Shown here: positions 33,061 to 43,508 of the stretch, in pieces | Numbering within the stretch: position 1 is the first letter of the stretch | How the letters are laid out: the number at the start of each line of letters is the position of its first letter | Assembly: GCA_916048055.1 (NCBI GenBank) | Contig: CAJZHL010000028.1 | Location: 1,116,001 to 1,180,000, forward strand | Direction of reading: 5' to 3' | Source: Pedinophyceae sp. YPF-701 | Lineage: Eukaryota; Chlorophyta; Pedinophyceae | DNA: 64,000 nucleotides | Translations under genes and position numbers: made by a program | Notes under the pieces: model-generated | The model's database searches: none | What the model saw: only the letters and a program-made list of their open reading frames with translations | What the model was told of the DNA's origin: nothing

Positions 33061-35036
33061 TCACGAGGCCTTGTGCTTGTTCTTGAACTCCTTGGGCAGC
33101 GGCAGCGAGGTGCCGTGCGTGACCGACATGAAGAGCTTCATTTGGGAGTAGGCCAGCGGGTCGTGGAAGTACGGGAACGGCGCGCCGAGGCGGTGCGCGA
33201 CCGCGAACCCGGACATGACGGCCACCTCGTGCGTGTTGGCGACCGTCACGGCGCCGGCGTACCACGTGCGCTTGGTGTTCTGGATGAAGCGCACAAACGG
33301 CACCCACTTGGCGAAGTGCGTCCAAGTGTGCGCGAACTGCCGCGTCCAGCGCTTCTTCAGGATCTTCTTCTCGTCGATCGCGTCGATCGTCCACCGGTCC
33401 TTCCCGCGCGCGTCCAGGAAGATGGTCTGGTACAGGTTGCGGCGCGCGCCCTTGGCGTCCAGCAGGTGCGGCTGGTACATCGACAAGTTGAACGACATCT
33501 CCACCTTCGACGGGTCCTCCGGGTCCGTCCGGATGAAGTACATGTCCTCGTTGTCCGCGGCGTGCATCTCGTACTCCTTCTCCATGTAGTCGTGGTCCTC
33601 GTGCGTCACGATCAGGTCGTCGAAGTAGCGCACGTTGGCGAGGAGCTTGCGCTCGAGCCACGAGGGCGACTTGAGGACGTCGCGGGTGACCTCCGTGGAG
33701 CACGTGAAGACCACGTCGTCGAACTCGGCGACTCGGCCGAACTTGTCCGTGACGCGCGTCACCTTGGGCCCGCGCTCGACCGACGCGACGGGCCGGTTCA
33801 CGAACACGCGCGCGGGGATCTTCTTCGCGATCGTCGTGAAGATGTTCTCCAGGTTCTCGAACGCGAACACGTCCGGCTCGCCGTGCAGCAGCCTGCGGAC
33901 GTGACAGGCCGAGCCGGGGTCGCGGTGGGCGCGCGCGGCGCGGTCGGGGCTAATCGCCGGAGTGGGCGGCGCTGCAGGGTGGAGGGGAGGCAAACTATGC
34001 GCGGACGGGGCGGGGCCCGGGACGCCGCGGCGGCGCTGGGCCGCATTCGGCGCAGCTGTATCGTCACGCACCTCTCCGCCGAGTAGTGGAACAGGGCGAG
34101 CTCCTTGTCGCGGAAGACGCGCGCGATGATGGCGGCGCTGACGTAGGGCGTCTGGTTGCCCGTCCCGAAGAAGAGCGCGGTGAGCGGGAAGACCATGCGG
34201 TTCGCGAAGTCGTCGGAGAAGCCCCACCATTTGAGGACCTTGTTGATGGGCACGAAGACGAAGATGAACTCGAAACGGCTGATCCACTTCAGGGCCTTGC
34301 CGAACTTCTCGATCTCGGGCTGCAGGCGCTCCGCGAGCTTGCTTGGCGAGTGGTTCGTCCACGCATTGTCGCCCTTGCCAAAGCACACCCTGAACTTGAG
34401 CGGAGACGACTTGAAGCCGAACTCCTCGAACATTAGAAGGTTGTTGCGGTAGCTCGGAACGCCACCCTGCGCGGAGGGGCCCGGAAATCCGCCTTTCGCG
34501 CCGTGACGCGCCCGCGAGGGCCGCGGACACCGTGCGGCTCCACCTGCAGGCGGGCGCGCGTTCCCGGCGGACCGCGCCACGCGCGCCGCGGTGCGCGGGA
34601 GCAAACGTGCGAGTGCACCAAGGCGCGCGCGACGAGGGCCGGGAGCCGCGCGTGCGGGGCCGCGCAGACCGGCGCCGCTGGGCAGCTTGACTGCCACACA
34701 GCTCTCCTAGCCTAGCTAGACAGCTATCCGGGCGCTCACCTGGACCTGGTCGTTCATCTCGAACTCCATCCCGTCCGAGCTCTTCACGACGCACGACGTG
34801 GCCACTCCGCCGGCCGTCGGGAGCGCTTCCCACACCTCGCAGTCGAATTTTTCTGGGTGCCGTGAGAGGCTGTAGGCACAGGCCATGCCGGCCGCGCCTG
34901 CCCCGACGACGAGCACGCGCTTCTTCGCGCCCGCCGGCTTCGCTGTGGACATACCGTCGCCCTTCGCGGCGTCGGCGACGTTCACGGTCGCGACCGCGCC
35001 GCCGGCCCCGCCCTGGGCACAGTCAAAGAGCACCAT
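33061..35036 (-). CDS. FAD-dependent oxidoreductase (amine-oxidase fold, COG2907-like)
   Basis: Exons 35036-34740, 34466-34072 and 33892-33061; phases 0 and 2 close and give 507 residues. Seen: dinucleotide-binding VLVVGAGAAGMACAYSLSRH with the acidic VWEALPTAGG after it, then NDQVQ|GGVPSYRNNLLMFEEFGF, a long middle region, FENLENIFTTIAKKIPARVF, FDDVVFTCSTEV, DARGKDRWTIDA and a C-terminal TWYAGAVTVANTHEVAVMSG. The FAD-binding N-terminus and a GxxxxxxHE-type C-terminus suit the flavin amine-oxidase fold. Known: proteins of this type form the N-terminal half of plant cyclopropane fatty acid synthases and bacterial stand-alone NAD/FAD-binding proteins. The substrate is unknown; a lipid- or pigment-related oxidoreductase is an inference. 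The first 25 residues could be a short leader before the FAD motif. Same strand as LPA2, 540 bp apart. Confidence 0.8.
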
Positions 35037-35574
35037 GCTCTCACCAGTCGCTACACGAGGACAGCCGTTGCACCGGCCAAACTGTCACCAACGAGCAAAC
35101 GATCACGGCCTCTCGCGGCTCCGTGTACAGCTCCTATTAGCTCACTATGCGCGGAACGCACTCTCGAGCAACAACTTGAGCAGCCGGGGACGCGGCCTGC
35201 ACACGCCACGCTTCAACGGCCCCACGCACGCCCCACAGCCACTCACCTCCCACTCCCCCCGCGCCACTCCCCACCCGCCCGCCCCCGCCCGCCCCCGCGG
35301 CCGCGCCCCCGCTCCCCCACGACCGCCGCAACGGCCCCACGCGGCCCTGCGCCGCCCGCACGCCCCTCCGCGCCGCCCGCGCCCACCATGCTACGCCACA
35401 CGCCCACCACCAGCACCACATCGCTCGACGGCACGCGCACACACAGCGCCGCGCCACCGTCACCGTCCACGCAGCCCCTCGCACCGCGCCCACCCGCGGC
35501 ACCGCACCGCCCGCCCCCGTCGCCCAGAGCGCGATTTCACACCCGCGACGCACACACACCCGTCTGCGAACAGC
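35037..35574. other. C-rich spacer upstream of the FAD oxidoreductase
   Basis: The part 35240-35540 is extremely C-rich on the plus strand (G-rich on the sense strand of both flanking genes). It lies between the LPA2 stop and the oxidoreductase start. No gene seen. Confidence 0.4.
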
Positions 35575-36442
35575 TCACTGCTTCTGCTGCTCCGCCTCGC
35601 GCGCCGCCCGGCGCGCCTCCCGCTTCTTCTTGTCCTCCTCGATGTCGCCCATCATCTGCTCGAGCGCGCTGTCCGGCATCTCCTCGAGGCGCTTCTGCAT
35701 CACTGCCTCCTCGTACTGCTCGAGCTGCTTCGCGTACGTCATTTGCTGCGGAGCGGCGCGCGGGGACTCTCGGCGGTGGGCCGGCGGCGGCGGGCCGAGG
35801 GGCCGGAGGGCGGGCGCGGAGCCGTGCACGCAGCGGCGCTGGGAGAGGCTGGCCGCAGCGCAGACGAGGGCGGTGCGCGGGTGGCGCGTTGGGTGGCTTA
35901 CCTTGGTTGCGACGCGGTAGAGGTAGGTAGAGATCCAACCGACGCAGATGCCGAGGAAAATGATGAGCTGTACCCAGTTACCTGCCATCCCGGGCTCCAT
36001 GCCGGTCGCCTGCGCGCATCAAGCCGCATGAGGGACCGTGAGGATCAGATACGTGCGCGCGTGTCGCGAGAAGAGTTGGCGGCTCGCCATCGCGTCGCAC
36101 GGGCCCGCTGTGTGCCCAGGTGAGGCAGAGCGCGCCCGTGCGCCAACCGGACGCCGCGCCGCCGCGCGGGCGCAGATTGGCATCAACATGTACAGAGCTA
36201 CCCAGAATTCCCGTTGCGCGCACCTGCAGGCCGTAGTACAACCCGTAACCGAGCGCGATGAGCCCGCCTCCAATGAGCAGCACGTCGAACCGCGTGTACC
36301 CGAACGGCGTGTCCTCAGGCCGCCCGCTCCCGTCGCCCTCAGCAGCACACACGATCCGTGCACCCCTCCGCGCCGTCGCCCGCCCTTGCGACGCGCACGG
36401 CGAGCCCCCTGCGGCTCGCAAGGACACTACTGGCACGAACAA
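35575..36442 (-). CDS. LPA2: LPA2-like photosystem II assembly membrane protein, plastid
   Basis: Exons 36442-36224, 36009-35902 and 35745-35575; all phases are 0 and give 165 residues. Seen: a transit-peptide-like start (MFVPVVSLRAAGGSPCASQG ...RIVCAAEG), DTPFGYTRFDVLLIGGGLIA, first membrane helix LIALGYGLYYGLQ, second helix VQLIIFLGICVGWISTYLY, then RVATKQMTYAKQLEQYEEAV and MQKRLEEMPDSALEQMM with a charged coiled tail. The GWISTY..RV..K.MTYA.QL..YE..VMQKRLE block matches my memory of LOW PSII ACCUMULATION 2. Known: LPA2 assists assembly of photosystem II, with a role in CP43 or core formation. Exon 2 has the strong donor GTAAGC. The start is the first Met with a proper presequence. Confidence 0.72.
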
Positions 36443-37482
36443 CTTCAGGGCCTGCCAGCCGGCTCACGCACCCGACGCGGGAGTTCAAAGCATGGCTGCA
36501 TCGCTCTAGGCAGGAGGCTGCTCTGGAGGCGGTCCGCTGCGCTCATGTTGCCCTCGCGCGCGAGGAGGGACCGCACCATGGATGTAGGGGCGCGGGGCAG
36601 CAGTCGCCGCCGGGGCGGCGGCCGCGCGCCGCGCGCCGGTCGTCCGGCGCGCGGCGATGCCGCTGCACGCGGAGGGCGCGCGCAGGGTCTGCATGGTCGC
36701 GAGCGGGGACCTGAGAGAGCGGCAGAGCAAGATGAGAGCGCTCGGCAACACCTGAGAGCGCGGGGGTTTGCCGGTGCGGGACCGCCTGGCAGTTCTCTGG
36801 CGGGAGGACGCGGGCGCCGACCGTTGTTCGCCGCATCCCGCCGCGGCGGCGCGCCGCGACCTCAGCTGGGACACTCCGGCCACGGTGTCAGCTCCGAACC
36901 GCTCCCTTGCCGCACCTGGCCCCAAGCGCCCGCCCCGGCGCGGCGCTGCGGCACCGCGGGAGCCCGGTGCCGGCGCAGCGAGCCTCTGCACCCCTCGAGG
37001 ACTTCGCATTCTTCATCCCGCGCCTCAGGTTGCACGCTCCATGACGTTGCGGTCGCCGGCGCGGCGCGACGGCGCGCTGCAGCCCGTGAGGTGCCCGGTG
37101 CGAGAATGCATGCTGAACACTCCGCAGGACGCGACCACGCCCTCGCCACCGTTCAAGGAGCACGCGGAGGGCCCGGGCGCGGTGTCCCTGCGCTGTTCAC
37201 GCTGCCTCGTCCAGCTCGCTCCGTGTCGCTGCTGCGGGGAGCCGGTCTCGCGGGCTGCTTGCCCCGAGGTCGCTCCTCAACGAGGCGCGGAGCGGGGGAG
37301 CGGTGCGCCCGGCACGGCGGCGTGCGCGGCCTGCGGGATGCCCGACCCTGCCGCGGTGTTGCCGGCCGCTCTATTGAGGTGCGGCCTCCACGCCAGCGCC
37401 GTCCTGCAGGACCAGCGGCCCACGCCGTATCTGAGCGTGCGCCTGCGCGGGGTCCTCGGTCGCTTGCTCCCCGCCGCGCGCC
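36443..37482 (+). other. 1-kb region with a Cys-rich open plus frame
   Basis: Contains the LPA2 promoter. A plus frame around 37080-37380 includes VSLRCSRCLVQLAPCRCCGE and ACAACGMPDPAAVLPAALLR, a CxxC-rich pattern like a zinc ribbon. It could be a 5' exon of the hypothetical gene that follows, but no splice model is secure. Confidence 0.3.
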
Positions 37483-38481
37483 GTGCGCGCGCCGAACGCC
37501 TGGAATGTTTCCCGGGCTCTCGTCGTTCGCCGAAGGGCGTGGTGGCCGATCTGCGACCGCAGGAGCATGCACTGGCCGAGCGGCTGCGAGCTGAGCGACC
37601 GAGAGGTCATCCAAGCCCAGGCGGCGCGCGCCGGCCGCGATACATACGCCGCGGTGCTTCAGGCCCGCATGGCAGCGGTCCGCCGCGCTCTGCGCGCGAC
37701 CCCGCGCCGTCCGGCGAAGAAGCGCAGCACCAGCGACCGCGACGACGCCCCTTCGGAGCCTCCGTCGGCCCCCGGCGACCCCAGCCCCACCCCCGCTGAC
37801 GCAAGGCGAGCTGCTCTGTTGCAGCACGGGCTGAGCATCCGGACGCGCTTGCAAGCGCTCGCGGAGCACGACGAGTGGAAGGCGGGCGACGACGACGCCG
37901 CGCGTCCCGACGCCCCCCTCGGCGACGCGGCGACGCAGGGCCTGTCGCTGACGTCGCAACGCCTCGTGCTGTCCGCCGGCGGCACGGCGGAGGCGGCGAC
38001 GAGCGCGGCACGTGCAGCGGACGCGTACACCGTGGCGGTTGCGGCGGTGCGGCGGTGCTCGTCCGACGCGTCAATCCCGGACAGGCAGGCCCGGTGGATG
38101 ACGTCAGCTCTCGCGGCAATCGAGCGACAGGGGTCGCCGGAGGCGGCCTCGCCTGGTGCGCGCCTGGCGCGGGCTGTCGCGCAGGGGTGGCGGGAGTCGC
38201 GTCGGGGGGCGGTGGCGGACGCGCGGGCGGCGCTGCGCGCGTGCATGTGCAGTGCGAGAGACGCGATGCAGGGCCTGGTGGACGTGGCGGCGCGGGCGCA
38301 GACGGCGCCTTCCGAGGCTGCGCGAGATCTCGCGGCGTGCGTGGCGCGGCGCATTCGGGCCGCGGGTTCGGAGCGCGGGGCGACCGACGTAGGGATCCAC
38401 GCGGGGGATGTGGGGCGCGCGCTGGGCGGGTGGCTCGAGATCTATCGGTGGGCATGGCGGCGCGAGGGCGCGCTGAGGTGA
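37483..38481 (+). CDS. Hypothetical Ala/Arg-rich protein
   Basis: An open frame of 332 residues that I do not recognise. It is rich in Ala and Arg with charged, probably helical stretches (ARAGRDTYAAVLQARMAAVR, ALLQHGLSIRTRLQALAEHD, GGWLEIYRWAWRRE at the end) and a Pro/Ser-rich linker DAPSEPPSAPGDPSPTPADA. No signal peptide, membrane segment or known motif. In this GC-rich DNA long chance frames are common; support here is the non-repetitive amphipathic sequence and the absence of a competing gene on the other strand. The true start may lie in an upstream Cys-rich exon, and the first 35 residues may be intronic. Confidence 0.4.
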   Translation: MRAPNAWNVSRALVVRRRAWWPICDRRSMHWPSGCELSDREVIQAQAARAGRDTYAAVLQARMAAVRRALRATPRRPAKKRSTSDRDDAPSEPPSAPGDPSPTPADARRAALLQHGLSIRTRLQALAEHDEWKAGDDDAARPDAPLGDAATQGLSLTSQRLVLSAGGTAEAATSAARAADAYTVAVAAVRRCSSDASIPDRQARWMTSALAAIERQGSPEAASPGARLARAVAQGWRESRRGAVADARAALRACMCSARDAMQGLVDVAARAQTAPSEAARDLAACVARRIRAAGSERGATDVGIHAGDVGRALGGWLEIYRWAWRREGALR

Positions 38482-39642
38482 GGCGAGGCGTCACGTGTTT
38501 CGCGCCGCCGGCCATGAGGCGTCGGGACCTGCAAAGATCATTCGACGAGCTGGCGAGTCATGTCGGCCCCCGACCGTCGCGGTAGCGGCAGGTGCGGCAG
38601 CTGTGAGGGACGGGGGAAGGCGGGGCTGTCGATCGCGCTCATGTCACGCCGTGGGTCGGGGCCCGCAGGAGGCATCCTTGCGTGACGCTGGTGGTGCTGT
38701 GCGGGCCGCGCAACGGCCGTTGCGGGTGTGTGTTGCGGGGCGAGGCGGTGCCGCATGCGGAGCGTGTATTCGGGGCGAGGCAAGTGCGGAGGGCCGGCGG
38801 TCGGAAACGCGCCGAGGCGCGGCAGAAGGGGCAGTCGTCCTGACACACCGAGCGCGTGCGACCACCGTGCCGCGATGAGGGGCGGCCGCGTTGGGAGCGC
38901 CGGCAAGTGCCGCGTTGGCTCTGAACCGAACTACGTCGTAGCTGCGAGAGATAGCCCCGCGGTGGTCCCGGCCGCGAAACGGAGCTTGCGACCGACGCAT
39001 TAGCCGTTCGCGTCGACTGGGTGCGGTTTCCGCGCGCTGACGAGCGTACTTCGTGTCGTACGACGGCGAGCGCGAGTTCTGCGGAGCCCGTTGCGACCCA
39101 CCTGCGCCCGTCACCACTGCGCATTTCCCTCCTACGGGGACTGCTGCGGCGGGCGCCGAGGTCGCGCTGAGACCCGACGTGTCCGGTCCCTGAATAGCAG
39201 TCTCGGGCCTCCGCGGACCCGCGTCGCGTGGCGCGCCCCCATCTGTCCACGCCGCCGAGTCGCACCTCTCACGACGCACGGCCCGCGCAGCCGTGGGTCT
39301 ACCCCCTTGAAAATCGACGTGTAGATGCGATTTTTCATGTCAAGACTATGCGGCTAGGTGAGTCGGCTCGCCCACGAACGTGCTCACGGCACGCAATCCG
39401 CGAAAGTCAAGAGCATGCGGCATGCAGGTGGAGACGGGCGACGCGGGTGGCTCAGCCGCCATGTCCGCCACGTCCGTGCGCTCCTCAGCGCTGCAGAGCG
39501 GCACACGCGCCCAAACGCACGCTCGCGTCGCACGGGCCGCGTGCATCACGGCACGTTGGCCGCGAGGGTCATCGATGCGCTCCGCGCGAAATCCGGGCGT
39601 CCCAGCGCGCTCCTCCGCCGTACCGGGCTGCACCATTGCAGG
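38482..39642. other. 1.2-kb spacer before the phosphodiesterase gene
   Basis: No recognised coding sequence. CATTGCAG|GATG at 39634-39645 could be the acceptor of a 5' UTR intron ending just before the phosphodiesterase start. Confidence 0.35.
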
Positions 39643-42600
39643 ATGAAGCGCAGCGATAGCGAAACGAGGTCGCCGAGCGGCACGGACGACTCGGCCAGCT
39701 CGGGCCAAGGGGGCAAGGGCCCAATTCGCTTCCTGAGTTCGCGCGGGAGCTCGAAGCGCGTGTCCCCCGCCGAAGACCCCGCAGCGCAGACGGCGTCGCC
39801 ATGGGCCGCGGCGCTGGAGAAGCAGAAGAGCCGCGCGCTGCCGGACAAGGCGGCGTTTGGGGGCCACGGAGGTGGCTTGAAGAACATCATCTCGTCATAT
39901 CTCGGGGCGTCGCGGATGCGACGGCGCCGCGTCGCGCAGGATGATGACGCGCGGTTCGCGGACCAGAGCTACGATCGGCACTGGGAGATCCGCCTGGCCG
40001 CCAGCGGCCCGTGGACGGCGTTTCTCATCCTGCTATCTTGCCTGCTCTCACTCACGGGCATCATGATCCTCGACTACGTCAACTGGTCGCGCATGTGGAC
40101 TGAGTTCGGGCTCGTCATCTTCGTCGGCGGGATCTGGGCGTTCGACCTGTGGCTGCAACAGAGAGCGTGGGAACAGGTGTGCTGCCAACCCGCCTGCGTG
40201 CTCCTCGCCGCACGCCTTCCGCGCGGCACGCCAGGCCGGCGGCGAAGGCGTCGCGCGCTCCGCGCGTCCGGTCGTCGCCGAGCACAGAACGGCTCGATTC
40301 CGCCGTGCCTGTTGTGTGTCGCAGGCACGCGTGACGTGCGCAACGGCGCTCACGCGGAAGATCCTGAAAGGCTTGGACATCTTCTCGGTGCTGTGGTGCT
40401 TCTGCGGCGCCTTCTTCATCTTCGTGTGCGGCGGCTACTACTTCGACGGCTTCAAAACGGGCAGCTGGTCCGGCGGCATGGAGTCCCCCACCGTGCTCAG
40501 CATCGACGGCGCCAAGAACTACCTCGTGCTCGGGACCCACATGATCCACATCTACGCGACGGTGCGCGCCACGCCCGAGCCCCCCCGCCGCCCTCCCGGC
40601 CGCGCCCTGCCCCCGCACTGCTCACCCCGCGCACCCCGCATCACGTGCCGCCGCGCAGGTCGTAAAGGCCGCCTTCATGATCAAAGCGGTCGGAGCCATC
40701 CAGCGCTACCGCGTCTGGTGCCTCCACTTCTGCGAGGGCGAGCTCCGCAAGGACCCGGCCTCGCCCAACGTGGTCTCCCACGCCGCCTTCTTCATGCACA
40801 CCCTCACCGTGCTGGTCGTGTTCATGGTCTGCGGCTGGTTCTTCCCGCACCTGGGCAGCGGCGGCCTCCTTGACAACGCCGGCTTCGAGATCCTGGCGGT
40901 CCTGGAGGCCTTCGTCGGCCCGGACGGCGCCATCGAGGACCGGTCGGGCCTGGAGTCGTTCCTCGACGTCTACGGCGCGGACCGCGGCGGCAGGCTGGTG
41001 ATGCTGTCCAACGTCGGGTGGGAGCTGATGCGCGTGAGCGTCGGGGCGGGGGAGAACCAGGAGCTGTACGTGGTGGGACACGACCACCTGCACTTTGAGG
41101 AATCCAACATGAAGATCATCGTGAGGTCCGAGAACCACATGGCGGAGGCGTACTTCGCCCTCAACGGCGTCCGCCCGGACATGATCGGCCCGATCGTCGG
41201 CTGGCACGTGCTGTTCATCGTCACGGTGCTGGGCATCAGCGTCCTGGTGACGGCGGGCCTGATCAAGCACATCCTCCTCCCGCTCAACCTGATGTACGAG
41301 ACGCTGATGCAGTCCGCGAGCATGCTCGAGGAGACGGGGCTCCTCGGCGAGCGCGAGCTCAAGGCGGACTCGGAGGCGGACGCGCACAGCGCCGACGTGG
41401 CCATGCAGAAGGTGGCGCGCGCGGTGATGCTGCTCGCGCGCGCGGCGCGCAGCGGGGGACGCGGGATGATTCAGCGGCTCATTCAGAGCACGGGCGGCAG
41501 CGAGGAGCGCCAGTTGGCGGAGCAGTGGGTGCGGCTGTACGAGGGAGGCCCCACGGCGTATGAGCGGCCGTCGGAGAACGGTACGGCGGGGAGGAAGACG
41601 AGCGGGATCGGACAGAGGATATCGCATCAGCACGAGGGTGCGAGCTCGTCGCCAAGGACGCGGCGGAAGTCGGTTCCGGGGCTCGCGGGGACGGTGTCGG
41701 TGGCTGCCAACGGGGAGGCGCGCGAGGTCGGGCGCAGGAAGACGGGCCGCTACGATCGCAAGCTGCGGCCGAGCGAGGCCGAAGCGGGCCTGGCGGCGGA
41801 CGCCGCGGCCGCCGTGGTCGCCTCGGCGCGCGACAGTGGCATCCCCGACGCCCCCGGGGTGGTCAGCAAGGCGCCGGTGATTCCCGCCGACCTGTGGCAC
41901 CCGGGCGCGGCGGACATGGGCAACTTCTCGTGGAACGTGCTGCAGCACGACGAGCAGGACAACGTCAAGCTCGTCCTCATGATGTTTGACCAGCTGGACC
42001 TGATTGTGCCCAAGCCGGGGGGGCTCGTGAGCCTGCCGGTGCTGGAGGCGTTCGTGCGCGCAGTGGCGGACACGTACGCGGACCACCCGTACCACAACTG
42101 GTGGCACGCGGTGGACGTGACGCACAACGTCTTCGTCATCCTCCAGCAGTGCGCCGCCATCAAGGGCGGCATTCCTGCGGTGGAGAAGTTCGCCCTCATG
42201 ATCGCGGCGATCGCGCACGACGCGGGGCACAAGGGCGTGAACAACGCGTTCCTGACGAAGACCGACGACCCGCTGTCGATCTTCTACAACGACCAGTCCA
42301 TCCAGGAGCACCTGTCGGCGTCCATCGTCTTCCAGCTGAACAAGGAGCCGGCGACGGCGGTGTTCGGGAAGCTCACGCGCGCGCAGTTCATGCGTGCGAA
42401 GAAGGTCGTCGTGCACGCCATCCTCATGACGGACATGGCGCAGCACTTCAGCCTCACCTCGAAGGTGGCGGTTCTGGCCGAGGTCGTGTCGTCCGACTGC
42501 GCGCACGAGAAGCCGTCGAACGCGTCGTGCCTCGGGGAGGCCAGCTGCTTCGCGAAGAAGCTCATAGCCGACGTCGACACGCGGGACACCACGCTCGCCG

Positions 42601-43508
42601 CCGTCCTGCATGCCGCCGACATTCTGCACGCCTGCAAGCCTTGGGACCTCGAAATGGACTGGGGCATGCGCGCGCTCGAGGAGCTCTTCGCGCAGGGCGA
42701 TCGCGAGACGGACATGGGTCTCCCCGTCGACCCGATCATGCGCCGCGACGGCCAGGGCCCCGAGGAGTCTCAAATGGGCTTCATGGACTTCGTTCTGGCT
42801 CCCTTCACCAAGGCGCTGGCGGACCTGCTCCCGGAGCTCCGCGAGGCAGCGCTCGTGCCCATGGTCGACAACTACGCGGCGTGGGCGGCCGCGGCGATCG
42901 CGCGGCTGCAAGAGAAGAACCCCGAGGGGGACTCGAAGAAGGCGCAGCAGCTGCGGGAGAAGATCGAGCTGTTCGAGGACAAGTACTTGCCGGCCGACGC
43001 GCAGCTGGAAGCAGAGGAGGAGCTCAAGGCGGAGGCGAGCATCGAGAACGCGGCGCGGCCGAAGCAGTCGACGATCGTCAACGCGTTCCAGCGCGTCCGG
43101 CAGTCGCTGCAGATCGACCGCCCCAGCATGGACCGCGGGGGCGCGCGTCTGGCCCCGACTTCGTCGATGCGGGCCCGGCAGAGGGGCCTGCTGAAGACCC
43201 CTTCGATGACGCGGAAGTCCCCCTCGGGCGCGACGGCTGCCCCCGCGCGCATGTCGCTGCAGCTCCCGCGGTCGAGGCTCGGGTCGCAGCCCCCCCAAGG
43301 CGCGTCCAAGGCCGAGGAGCCCCCCAGCGCGCCGCAGCGCAACGGCGTGGCGAACGTCGAGGCCATCATGTCGAACCTGCTCTCCAGCACTGGGTCTGCA
43401 AGGAGGCTGAACGTGCGCCAAGATCCTCCCCCCGCGGGGTCCACGGGCTGGACGCGCGAGGAATTCCCCTCGCGCACCCTCGAGACCATCGGCGAAGCGG
43501 GGCAGTGA
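39643..43508 (+). CDS. PDE: Membrane-anchored 3',5'-cyclic-nucleotide phosphodiesterase
   Basis: Exons 39643-40176, 40325-40561 and 40659-43508; all phases are 0 and give 1206 residues. Seen: a Ser-rich cytosolic start, hydrophobic helices at about 125-170 (FLILLSCLLSLTGIMIL, FGLVIFVGGIWAFDLWL), 195-215 and 305-325, an inter-helix region of about 120 residues that may be a sensor, another helix near 440-465 (VLFIVTVLGISVLVTAGL), then the catalytic domain from about 700: YHNWWHAVDVTHNVFVIL (metal His), MIAAIAHDAGHKGVNNAFL (HD with HxGxxN), LHAADILHACKPW (second metal Asp). Known: this HD-type domain hydrolyses cAMP and/or cGMP. Common in algae and animals, absent from land plants. The tail after about 1000 is Ser/Pro/Arg-rich. 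cAMP versus cGMP preference cannot be read. Confidence 0.9.
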
